Assembly (NCBI GenBank): GCA_003339415.1
Contig: PDHQ01000175.1
Coordinates: 1-64,000 of the forward strand
Origin: Ophiocordyceps camponoti-saundersi (nom. inval.)
Taxonomy: Eukaryota > Ascomycota > Sordariomycetes > Hypocreales > Ophiocordycipitaceae
Reading direction: 5' to 3'
DNA length: 64,000 nucleotides
The notes below the pieces were generated by a model. That model saw only the letters and a list, made by a program, of their open reading frames with translations. It had not been told where the DNA came from and did not search any database. Positions 46,614-59,085 of the stretch are shown here, piece after piece; positions within the stretch are counted from its first letter, which is position 1; the number at the start of each line of letters is the position of its first letter. Position numbers and translations under genes: made by a program.

Positions 46614-49588
46614 TAGCTATTTTTAATTTAAATAGCTTAGTTTTATAATAAAATTTAGGAAATAAAGGGCGCCTTAGCTTTTAATTTAAATTATTTTATG
46701 AATATTTTATATTTATTTTATAAGCTATTAATATATATATTAACTTTAGGGCTAGTAAAGCTATAAGCTTAATATTAAAGTATAGTAAAGGCTAGGTATT
46801 TATATTTAAATACCTCTTTTTATTATATTTTAAAAATAATTAAATAATAAAAAGAGTAAACTCCTTAAACTTTAAGTAAAATATTCCTCTAAGTAGCTAT
46901 TACCTATTTTACTTATATTATATATCTTAAATTTATTAAATTAAAATAGTAAAAAATCTAAGCTTCTTAATTTTTAAAAAAGCTACTTTAATAATACTTA
47001 ATATTTATAAGGTTTACTTTAAAGCTAACTATATTACTTAAAAAGGGGTAACTATTTAATTCCTTTTTTAAGTTAAATCTTAGTATAGTATATTTAAACT
47101 TTTTTTTAAATAATATATTAATATACTTATTAGATATAAAAGATATTATAATTACTATTAGTAATAAGAATAAATATACCTTATCTTAGATTCCCTTATT
47201 TAAGATTTTAATTATAGCTTTTAATTTAAAGTTATTAACTTACTATTATTACTAAGCTTTAAAAATAAATCTTATAATATTATTAGCGTAATAATTCTAG
47301 TTTAAGATATTATTAAAAAATATAGTTTTAATAATCTTTTTATTAGTTTAGAATATATTAAAGTATTTAATCGCGTTTAAGAAAAGCCTTATATTTTCCT
47401 TTAGCTAGATTATATATTTTATAAACTAAGAAGGTTATTTATAGCTAAAAGTTTAGGTAAAATTAGAAGCTGTTATTAAGAATAAAAAGTTAGGTAACTT
47501 AGGCCTTATTACTACCTTATTATAAATTATTATTATAGTTATAAACTTATTATTTTTATTACTAAGAAATATCCTTTTAAGCTTAATACTTTTTACTTTT
47601 TTACTAAGTATAATATTTAAATCTAATAATTCTATTTTATTAAAGATTTAAAAATAGTAATATATAGTATATAAGAGTATTTTTAATTAAATAATTATAG
47701 TAAAAAAAAGAATATATAAAAAGAAAATAGAAAAAATATATTACTTTATTTTATTATTATTCTCTACCTTAATTATTAAGCTTATTATAATATATTTTAG
47801 TTAAAGCTATAATATTATAAAGGGAAAAGTAAGGAGGGCTTTTTCGTAATTAAGAAGGAATAGTTATTAGCTAGCTATTAGCTTTACCCTTATCCTGTTT
47901 TTTTTAAATTTATTTTTCTTCCTTTACTTAGTTAACTTAAGCGCGTTAAAAATAAAAACTTTAATTATAATAATACTTAAGTTAACTAATTAAAAGTAAG
48001 CTAAGAAGGTAATAAACTATCTTTTAAATATTTATAACCTTATTTCTTATAAGATAAATATAAAGAATATAAGCGTTTTATTAACTTTAGCTTAATAAGG
48101 CTATATTACGCTTAAAACTCTTTTTTACTTAAAATATATACGCGTAAATATTTTAATTAAATAATCCCTAATATTAAAGCTAAATTCTTATACTTAAGTT
48201 TATATTTACCTTAAAATCTAATATAAAAAAGTATTAATATTAGATATTTTAGCGTTCTTATTTATATTAAAATAGCTTTTTACGAAAAAGTTTCTAAAAA
48301 TATTCTAACTTTTATAAAATAAGAGATAGCTAGGGCGCCTCCTCTTAAATACTCCTTTATTAGTTTTTTAAGGTTAAAGAAAGAGAGTTTTAAAAGGAGA
48401 TAATAAAAACGCCTTAAGTTACTTATATCTTAACTAAGATTATATACTTAGAAAGGTCTTTCTTTAACTATTTAATTAAAAGTAAACGCCCTAAGTATTT
48501 TAAAGCTTTACTTATTTTAATTTTTAACTAATATAACTTAAGGATATATAGCTATTATTTATAGTTTTAAATTATAATTATTATTTATTATAAAAAGTAT
48601 ATCTTAACCCCTTTTTATAAGTATATTTTAATATTTAGCTAAGGGGGCTATAAGTATTTAAATTATATTTAAAATAAAACTAAAGCTACTATTTATAATT
48701 AGTATTAATATATTAAATACTTTATTAAAGTAAAAAAAATAAAGCTTTATAAATAGCTAGTTATTTTATAAGCGGTAAGGACATTTTTATTAAGTTTATA
48801 AGATATAAAGATTATCTAAATCCTCAAGTTACTTTTTACTTAATTAAGGATATACTTAACTTATTCCTTAATAATAGTCTAAAGCTTAAAAAGAATAATA
48901 AATAGCTTAATATTAAAAAGCGGGCTAGAAAAGTCCTAGAGTTAGAATAAAGTATTTAATTATAATAATAAGCGTTTAGTAAAAAGATCAAATAAAAAAG
49001 AGTTATTTAATGCCTTTATTTAAGTATTTTATATTCTATTTATATTAAACTACCTTCCCCTTCCTTTTTATAATTATTAAGTAAGGAAGGTTTAGGGATT
49101 AAAGCTTATATAGTAACTATAAAATAGCTTTAATATAAAGGGCTTTCTATACTTTAGTAATTTAGGGAAGTTAGACTTTAAAAGTAGTTTTTAGCTTAGT
49201 TTAAGTATTAAAGAGACTATTTATAATAACTACTTTATTATTCCGGTTACTAGAAAATATATAGCTTTAAAAAATTATTTAATTATAAGTTTTAATACTC
49301 GAATTTTAAACCTTATATATTTTAGCGTTAACTTCCTTCCTAGCTATAAAAGGGGTCGCTATAGTAAAGGTAAGTCTTTTCCCTTATAGAAGCTAATTAT
49401 TAAAGTTAGAGGATTATTATTTATCTTTCGCTTAATAAAACCTTTTAAGATAATCCTTAAAAATTATTTTTTTAAAGTTAATCTTATCTAATATTTTTAA
49501 ATAATAACTTCTAGTAACTTTAGCTTTTAATATTACCTTATAAGGTTTCTTTTACTTTATTTATAACTTAATAATTATTTTAAAGTTA
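46614..49588. other. Unclassified RIP-degraded sequence
   Basis: Three kilobases without family matches. Around 48940-49560 one + frame has fewer stops and reads KRLVKRSNKKELFNAFI and PSPSFYNY, with stops only of TAA/TAG type. I cannot name a product. Otherwise there are stops in all frames. Confidence 0.5.
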
Positions 49589-49593
49589 GCAGC

Positions 49594-51369
49594 TATAAGG
49601 AATTAGTTTATAACTAATTATAGCTAGATAAGGGGGATTATAGCGGATATATTTAAGTCTTCCCGATAGCGCTTAGTTATCGCGCGGGGTATATAGCTAG
49701 CTTAAGAGGGGGGCTTCTCTCCCCTCTCCTTCCTCTCTTCGATAGCTTTAATTATAACTTTACCTTAGCTTATTTCTATAATCGCCTTAGTAAGACCTTT
49801 ATATTAATTAAAGCTCCTCTTACCGCTAACCGAATATAAAAGTAAGATCTTAATATAGAACGCTATTAAATTCTACTTATATTAAAGCTACTCTTAGCTT
49901 ATTTTAGCCTAGACTCTTAGCTAGCTATTATATATACTAAATTTACGATTAATGGAGCTATAATTAGGGAGCCTAAGTCCTAGTTTTACTATATCTTTTC
50001 TTATCTTAGTACTTTTTAGTAAATATTATTTTTATATATTATTACGGTTATAGATTTTTCTTACTAGCTTAAAGCCTTTTTAGCGTATATCTCTAAGCTT
50101 CTTAGGGAGAGTTATAAGAAGCGCTAAGTAGGTTTTTCCTTAGTTAGGATATATTAGGGGCTATTAAAGCCTCTCGGAGAATATATTATAAGGTAAAAAT
50201 ATACCTTTTTTAAGTCTAAATTATTAAATTAGTCTAACTATACTAAGATTATTCTACTCTTATCTAAGCTATATAAAAAGCTATAAGAGCGCTTAAAATA
50301 TAAGAATTAGCTTATAATATACGTAGCCTTCGCTAGCTTTCTTTAAAGCTTTAATAAAGTATTTAGTTCTAGGAATATTCCTAACGCGCTAGTTAATTTA
50401 CCGCCTCCTTTTTCTACTAACCTAATAGATATCGTGTTTATATAATCTTATTCTAGCACTATTAAGCGCCGGTATTATTATTAGTATAACTAAATCGGTT
50501 ATTTTAAGTATAATTATTTAAAGCTTCGTAGGTAAATAGGGATATTAAGGTTAGGGCTTTTTATAAGCAGAGTAGGGTAGTTAGTAGTAAATTCGGAGTA
50601 TTTTAATTAAGGGGATAATAAGTAAAAAGGGATAAGTATATATTAAATATTATAGCTTAGGTAATTTTCGGCCTTATTACGTTACCTTATATAGGGATAG
50701 TCCGCGCGTAGCTTAGGCGCGTAGATTTATTAGTAAGTATATATTATAATTATATTACGCCTTAGCTTATAAACTAGCGCTAGCTATATATAATAATAAA
50801 TATATAGCTAGCTTTATTATTTACTATAATCGGGGTATCCTCTAAGTTTCTTATAACTAATATAATATTATTTAATCTTATATATTAATTATATAAGTAA
50901 GTTTTTACTATTAATATATAAGTTTATTAATTTTTACTTTAAGCGGTATTATAATTCTAAGCTTATTAGAATTTTCCTTATAAAGATTAAGGTTTAATTC
51001 CTTAAGCTATAAGGGAGCTTTTCCGCCCTCTTATCCTTATCTTTATAGAGGCTATTAAGCTATTAGCTAGGGACTATATAAAGTATCTCGCTAGCGTAGT
51101 AGTACGTAACTTTTCTATCTTACGCTTTTACCTCTTTAGCTAGCTTAAAGAGGGGGCTATATAAGGGATTAGTTTATAACTAATTATAGCTAGATAAGAG
51201 GGATTATAGCGGATATATTTAGGTTTTCCTAATAGCGCTTAGTTATCGCGCGGGGTATATAGCTAGCTTAGGAGGGGGGCTTCTCTCCCCTCTCTTTCCT
51301 CTTTTCGATAGCTTTAATTATAACTTTACCTTAGCTTACTTTTATAATCGCCTTAGTGAGACCTTTATA
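49594..51369 (+). mobile_element. R1b: compact LTR element, complete
   Basis: 1,776 bp; LTRs 49594-49803 and 51160-51369 (210 bp each). The target duplication is GCAGC (49589-49593) and GCGGC (51370-51374). It is the least mutated R1 copy. A + frame from about 50218 reads VAFASFL, NKVFSSRNIPNALVNLPPPF and RVG with TAA/TAG stops; no family is recognised and there is no RT. Confidence 0.93.
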
Positions 51370-51374
51370 GCGGC

Positions 51375-52157
51375 TTATTATATATTATAATAAAGGATAA
51401 GGTCCCTTTTTTTAAGGGTTTTAAAGCGAAGTTTATACTTATTATTATTATTTATCTTTTAAATAAAGCGTTATTAAGAGGTTATATCTTAAGCTTTAGC
51501 TTTTTCTATATCCTCTTTCTTCCTCCCTAGTATTTTTATATATATTATTAATAAATTAAATAGTTCCTATATCTTATCTTAGTTAATAAGGCGCTAAGTA
51601 AGATATTTAACTTTTAAAAGTAAAACCGGCTCTTATTTATAAATTAAGTAAAAAGTAAATATTTTATATAAGTTTATAATAGCTATATAACTAGCTAGGA
51701 TAGCTTAAGGTAAAAACTTAACTTATTTCCTAAGCTATTTTTATAAGGGCTAAAAAGATTAATTAATACTTAACTTTAATAACTAAGTTTACCTTAAAGT
51801 TATACTTAAAAATAAGGATAACTTTTATACTAAAGCTTTTAAATATTATTCGAAATATAAATTTAATTTTAAAGCTATTATTTATTATAACTTTAAATAA
51901 AACTTTATAATAGTAAATAATTAAAAATATAAACTTTATTATAATAGTTATAATAAGGTCTCTTACTAATATAACCTTAACTTATTTAGTAAAGTTATTA
52001 TATATTTTTAAGAGATATTTATACTTTTAATTAATTAGTATATATTAAGTATTTAAATACTTAAAAAGTTAACTAAAAGCTATTAAAACTAAGCGTTAAG
52101 TTATTAAAAGTTAAATTTTTAATAAATAAAGTAAGTTAAGATTTTATTTATTTATTT
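51375..52157. other. AT-rich sequence, nothing recognised
   Basis: About 780 bp with no frame or family match. It ends in a (TTTA)n tract (52146-52160) where family D begins. Confidence 0.55.
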
Positions 52158-53402
52158 ATTTATATACTAAAAACTTTATATTATCTAAAGCTTTTATAAT
52201 ATATTAAGTAAGAAAAATCTCTTAAAATAAAGTAAAACCCCCTAACTATAAAAGGAAAGCTTATTATACGGTTATATAAAAATATAGCGGTAGCTAGCAG
52301 CGATATAATATAATAAGCTTATTACCTAGGGGTAATCTTAAATAATATAAGAAAATAAGGTAAGGAGGGGAGTATAGAAAAAAGAAAGTTTATAAGGTAT
52401 AGGGCGGAAAGAGCGGGGCGGTATAGCGTAGCGCGGGGCGGTGCGGGGCGGTACGGGGTAGTATAGGGCGGTATAAGGCGAGGCGGTATAGCGTAAGGTA
52501 GAGGAAGGAAAATCCGAAGGGGGGGTAAGGTAAAGTAGCGGGGTTGCCGCTTTATTATTTATTAGTAATTAAAAGGGGGGGGGCTATATCTTTTTCTTTT
52601 CTACCTCCTTTTTTCTTTCTTTTTTTTTCCTTTTATTATTTTTAGAAAAAGGTATATTTTTAACCCTCTCTCTTAACCTTTCCCCTCTTTTTAACCTTTA
52701 TAATAAAAAGATAGTAATAATAGTTATATAGCTATATATTAATAAAGTAATAATATTATAATACTTAAGATTATCCGCGGAAAGCTTTATAACTTTCTTT
52801 ATATTATATATATAGCTTAACTAATTAAATATAAGGTTTTATATTAAAAATAATAAAGTAAATAATACTATATTATATAATTATATATAAAGCTAATAAA
52901 GCGTAAAAGCTTTTAATTAGCTAGTTATTATAATTATATAAAAGCTTAATATAAATATTAAAAAGTAAATAAAGCTAAAAGCGGAGTTAAAGGCGGGGTT
53001 AAAGCTTAAATATTAACTAAGTTATAAATTTATTAAAATAAATTATATATAATAGCTATAAAGGCGGCTAAATATATTAATAAAGGAGGATAATTAAGTA
53101 ACTTATAAGTTAATATAAAATAAAGTAAAGTAAAGTAAAGTTTAAAGCTAGTTAATAATAAATAATAAAAATAATTTTAAGCTAACTTATATTATATTTA
53201 AAAGCAGAATAAAGCGTTAAAGTTTTAACTTATTATAATAATATTATTAATTAAGGCTAGCGCCTTAGTAAGGGCGGCCGCTTTAATAGCTACTTTATTT
53301 ACCTTTTTTATAACTATAATTACTAATCCTCCTTCTTAAAAGTTATATATATTAGTCTCGCTATATTTAAAGATATTTATTATAAGTAATAAAATAAATA
53401 TT
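52158..53402 (+). mobile_element. Family D copy D2, uninterrupted
   Basis: 1.24 kb and colinear with the four pieces of D1. It contains the GGGGCGGT minisatellite, a polypyrimidine tract (about 52587-52640), GCGG-rich patches (52980-53000) and a GCGGCCGC block (53274-53281). There are no terminal inverted repeats, no LTRs and no readable frame, so the class is unknown. Its value is as the empty-site reference for B2, B3 and F. Confidence 0.85.
52412..52490. repeat. G-rich minisatellite in D2
   Basis: Four contiguous 10-bp units at 52433-52472 (GCGGGGCGGT, GCGGGGCGGT, ACGGGGTAGT, ATAGGGCGGT), with related units on both sides. The homologous tract in D1 is 24008-24076 with the unit number reduced. 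The G-runs could in principle form a G-quadruplex. Confidence 0.85.
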
Positions 53403-56400
53403 TATTATTATATATAGTTTCTAATCCTTTAATAAGAATATTATTTATAAAAATATTATATACTTTAGAGATAAGGTTAAATAGTATTTATTATATAACT
53501 TTTATAAATTAACTTACTAAGTTTATAGCTTTTATTAATATAGTATATTAATAAAAAAGATTAATTAATATTATAAAAGTTATATAATCTTAGCTTTTTA
53601 AGTTTAAAGGTATTTAATTATACCTTAAAAAAGGTTTAAAAGTATTAAAACCTTATATATTATAAATTATTTACAAAACTTCTTAGTATAAAAAGGTAAG
53701 TTAGCGTTTTATATAATATAGCTATTAAATATTATTATAAAGTTAATAAGCTAAACTCTTTTATTTTTCTTAGCTATTATTATATAATAATTATAATAAG
53801 AGGCGTAATTAGGTTTTTAAACTTTATATTATACCTTATTTCTAAGAAGTTTAACTATTTATAAGAGTATAGCTTTAGAGATATTAACCGGCTTTGCTTA
53901 CTAAGCTTTATACTTAATAATTTTAAATATAATAAAAGGCGCGATTAATTAATTTATTTATCCTTTTCCGCTATAATCTTAAGCTAAGGCGGCCTCTTTA
54001 TTAATAAGTATAAGATATAATATAGCTTATTTATTATTAAATAATATTATAGTTATTTATTTTTATATATTAACTAATTAATTAACAGTTAGTTTATAAC
54101 TTTTTAAAGTTTTGAAGAATTTACTAGTAATACTTTTATTTAATAGCTTATTATTATAAATATCCTTTTTAATTATACTTTATTTTTTAGCTTTTTAGCT
54201 TTTTAGCTAAAATCGCCCTTTAAAATAGATTTATTTAAGTAAATATTATTATAAAGTATTTTCTTATTAGCTTTCTTTTTATATATTATATTTATAAAAG
54301 CTATTAATTAAAAGCGCGCTTTATTATTATTAGCTTTCTCTTATTAAATAATAAAGAGTATTTAAAAAGCTTTAGCTTATATTTCTATATCTCTTTTCTC
54401 TTTTAGTAAGTTTAAGATATTAGATAACGCTTTAGTTAATAAGGATAGTATTATAATATATTTCTAATTAGTTTATTATTTATTAATCTTATTTAAGTTT
54501 TAGTTAGTTATATTTTATTATTTATTAGCTTATATAATTATTTAATTACTTTTTCCGTTTTATATAATTTTATTTAAAATAAAGGAAACTAACTCCCTTT
54601 CTTAGTAAATTATTATCCCCTTAAGTGCTAACCTCTTTTCTTTCCCTTTCCCTATAAAAAGGGGCCCTAATCGCTATTAAGGAAAGTTACTATTATACCT
54701 AATAGCTAATATAAAAATATTAATCAAAACTAAGCTTAGGAATAGGATAAGCTATTTATTATTTTATATAGGTAAACTTATTATAAAAGTAATAACTTAA
54801 ATTAATTTAAAAATATATAAAGTATAAAGACTCTTAATTTTTATTTAATAATAAAATATTAGCTAAGTAAGGCGGATAAGTAATATACTTAAGGTAAAAA
54901 GAATAAATATATTATTATAATAAATAAAAATCTAAATAAGTATATAAATAAGCTTTATAAAAATAATAATATTTATAATAGCTATTAACTAAGTTAATTT
55001 CTTATTAAAAGATATTATATTAATAAAGATAAGGCGGTACTTAAGGTTAAATTCGCAGGTATAGTAAGAGGTAATAATATTTATTTTAGCCCTTATATTA
55101 TAAAATACTAATATAAGGGTAATATCTATATTATTAATACGGACTTATATATAAAAAGGTTTTATATTATCTTTAATATATTAAAAAATTAGATATATAT
55201 ATAAGTACTAAGGGGTCTAAGCGTAAGTATTAGAGGAAACTTAAAGCTTTTAAGGATAAGAATTTCTAAGTTTATAATATAGTTTTCCCTATTTTCTTTA
55301 TAAATAACCTCCTTAAGAATATAATAATTAAATAGTTTTATTAAAATAAAATTATTTTTAAGAAAGATAAGATTTATATTTAGCCTAGCGTAAATATTAT
55401 TAAAGGAAAATATAAAGCTATAATTAAAAAGGTAGTTTATATTTTTAAGAATTATAATAATATTAATAATACTAAAGCTATTATAATTAGTTAAAAGCTA
55501 ATTAATTAGTTTTTTTAATAAAGATTTTATTAATTTTAAAAGTTTTATAATTAAAGTATTTAGCCTTATTAGCTAATATTTAAAAGACCTTAATATTAAG
55601 CTTTAAGTTTATTATAATTAAGTTTATTAAGCTAATAAAAACTTTCTTTCTAATAATCTTATTTATAATTAAGTTAGTAATCTTATTATATTAATCGGTA
55701 ATTTTTACTTTAAAGCGTAAGTAAGTAGCGGCTAAAAAAGCTTTATCTTAAGTTTTTTTAATTTAATAATAGTTTATTTTTATAATATAAGTATAAGTAT
55801 AAGTAGTTAGTATTAGTTTACTAATTAATTATAAAATATTAAAAAGGGAAGGGGTTTAAGAGACTTTACTATTAGTTATATTATTTTTAACTTTTAAGCG
55901 CTTAAGCTTATAAGCGTTAATTATAGCTTAAATATAGTTAATTCTAATTATTTAATTTAATACTCCCGAGTCCTATTATATAATAATAAAAGATATAATA
56001 AATATTAAGATTTTATTTTTAAATAGTGCTAGAAGGGTTTATTTAATTATATTATTATAATCTATAAAGGCTAAAATTATCTTTTATTCTTTTTTATTTA
56101 AAAACTAATTATTATTATTAAAAATAAAGCTTTTAATTTCCGAGATTAAGTCTAATATAAAGGATCCTAGCTAGTTCGTAACTTAATAAATTAAAGAATA
56201 TCTAATATAGCTTCTTACTTTAAGAAATTTATAAGGATAGCTTAGTAATATAATAATATAAAAAGTATATAATTTAAAAAAAAGCTCTCTAGTTCTTAAT
56301 TTATAATATATAAAGCTTAGTTTCTTATTATAAGTTACTAGAAAATAGTTATTAGTATAGTAAGTAAGTTTATAATAATAATAATACTTATAACCCTTTT

Positions 56401-58095
56401 TACTTAAGATTATATTAATATTTAATTTATTATTAGATTTATTAGTTCCGCGCGTTATAATATTATTAATAATAAAAGGTTTACCTTACTAAGTTTTATA
56501 AGTTAAGGTATTTTAATTCTTAACCTTATTAGTTAAGTTATAAATATAATTTTATATTTTAGCTAAGTTAATAAAAGAGTACTTATCTATTTAGCTAAGT
56601 TATTAATAATCGCGCCTTTAGAGTTATTATATTATTCTTTATTAATAGTTTTTATATAAGTTTTTTTATAAATTCTTTTTAGTGTTAGTAGCCGCTTTTC
56701 TTCCGGAAAAAGTTTAATAGCTTTTTTCTAATTATAGCGAAGCTTTTAATTATAAAGATTAATAATAAGCTAATAATATAAATCTTTAAGATAAGGCTTT
56801 AGATAACTTTAAATACTTTTTATAAGCTAGCTATAAGGTATAGCTGCTATATTTTTATAAGTAGAATTATTTCTTTTAAAAATTCTATCCTAAACTTTTT
56901 TTAGTAAAGTATAAAAATATTTCCGGATTTAATAATAATAAGCTTATAATTAGTTTTATACTTTTAACTATAAAAATAGTTATAAGTTTAAATCTAATTA
57001 AAGACTTATTTTATAATTTTAAGTTTCTTTATATTATAGTTCCTAATCCTTTTATTTAAAGTACTTTTTTAAGCTAAGTTTAATACGCTATAGTATTTAA
57101 TTATAATATTCTTAGCTACCTCCTAAAGCTAGTTTTTAGTTAGGATCTTTATATTTATTACTTTTTATTATTAATATAATCTTTAAGCTATTTAATTATT
57201 ATAATATTTAAATATTTATATTTTTTATCTTTCTTTTTAAGTAATTAAGGAATTTAATTTTATTCTAGCTAGTAAACTTTATAATAAGCGGTAAGGCTAG
57301 CTAAATATTAGTAATTTAAGTTTTCTTAATTATTTTATTCTTAGGAGTTATTATCTTAATTTTTATATTATTAAAGCTAGCTAAATAAGTTTTATTAATT
57401 ATTTAAGTTATTTTTTTAGAAGAATAAAGCGTATAAATCTTAGAAGGGTAAGGTAATTAGTTTTATAATAAAATAATATTTTATTATAATATAGCTATTT
57501 TAAAAAAAGAAAAGAAAAGAATAATATTTTTTAGATAATCATATAAGCTTAAGAGGAAATAAGGAATAAAAGAGTTTAAACGCTAAAGTAAAAAAGTTTA
57601 TAAAAAATAAAAATAAGCTAAAAAAATATATATAAAATTAATCTACTTAAAAAGACTATTTATAAGCTGCTAATATTATATTATAATAATAATTAATTAT
57701 CGATTAAATAGTTATAGTTATTTAGTACTTTAAATCTCTTTCTTAAAAGAGTAATATTCCTAAAAATAAGCTAGTAAAATAATATTATAGTTTTTACTTA
57801 TAGTTTAGATTTAATTTAGCTATTATTTTTCCTATCTAATATAAGGGTATTACCTTATAAGTAGTCTTAGTAATAATTTATTATATTAAATAACTGCTAC
57901 TTTTTTACTAACCCTTACTTTAGTTATAATTTTATAAATAACTAGCTTATATTTAAAAGTAAAGCTCTTTTTGCTAGTATTAAGGATATAACTTACTTTT
58001 TAACCTTTTAATTAGTTTATTATAATTTATAAGGAGTAGTTATTATCTTAATATTACCTTTTTTAGTTATTAAGCTTATTAGATTACGCCCTAAA
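53403..58095. other. Unclassified RIP-degraded sequence
   Basis: 4.7 kb without matches to the named families. It is very AT-rich, with stops in all frames. Short GC patches occur (53940-54000, 54600-54700). A + frame at 55029-55110 reads KAVLKVKFAGIVRGNN but does not extend. Probably one or two old transposons. Confidence 0.5.
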
Positions 58096-58466
58096 GATTA
58101 GTTTTAGCAGGGGAAGAAAAATACTCTAAGTAAGCGTAATAAATACTTAAGGAGCGTAACTTTTTAAGTAATTAGAGTCTTTAACTAATATAAAGGGGGA
58201 TCTCTAGCTATAAAAAAGGGGCTGAATAATTCTTTATAAGGAAGATAATAAGAAGTTAATTATTTATATAAAAATAAAAGAAGAAAAGGAGAAGAAGATA
58301 GGATCTATTTAATTAAATATTAAAAACTTTAAAATAAGTATTTAAATTAATAATTTAAGGTATAAAAGTATAAGGTTTAAAATCAAGTTATAATTTTATT
58401 TAGTAAAGTTTTTATTATAAGTTCTTTCTAAAACTTAATTTATAATATATAATTTTTATAATAGCT
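58096..58466 (+). mobile_element. Family C copy C3, partial
   Basis: It matches 23290-23660 of C1 and 42590-42960 of C2. The upstream part of C is missing and the downstream end is fused to B8 within a short shared string (ATAAA) at about 58467. Confidence 0.78.
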
Positions 58467-59085
58467 ATAAAGTTTATAATTAATATTTATTATAATTACT
58501 TTAAAGCTTTAAACTTAGAGTAAAATAGCTATAAAGTTAGAATAAATTATAAGTTATTACTTATATTACTTAGAAACTTATTTTTTAATAGTTTTTTTTA
58601 GCGCTTTAGCTATAATTATAGCTTATATAAGAGAAATTCCGCTTCCCCCGGAGCTATAAAAAAAGAGGAAACCGCGGCTATAATAGCTAAAAAGATATTA
58701 TTAACTAATAAAGTTAGAATAAAGGGGGCACCTCCCCGAACCCTTTTAGACTCTGCTATTTATTTAATAATTATTTATATAAAGATAAAAGCGTCTTTTA
58801 AAATAATTTTATTAATATTTACCTTAGCTTTTAATAAAGTAATAAGTATAATAAACTTTTAAGTTTAAGATTATTACGATTTAAAGTAAAGCTATATTCC
58901 GGGTAAAAACTTTTCGCGGTTATAATTAACTTATATAGCGTTACTCTCCCCTTTAAAGTTACTCTAAGCGCGGCTAGCTATCGCTATAAGGTAATAAAGG
59001 GAGCGGAGTTTATTTATAATATAAAAATAAGAAGTCTATATCTGCGTTATTATAAGCGCGGAATTTGTAAAATATATAAAAGTTA
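58467..59085 (-). mobile_element. Family B copy B8, 5' portion only
   Basis: It holds the first 620 bp of B (minus sense) and ends at the family 5' end TAACTTTTATATATTTTACA (complement of about 59066-59085). The tail side is lost at the junction with C3, so this truncation is a deletion or rearrangement rather than 5' truncation on insertion. Confidence 0.82.
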
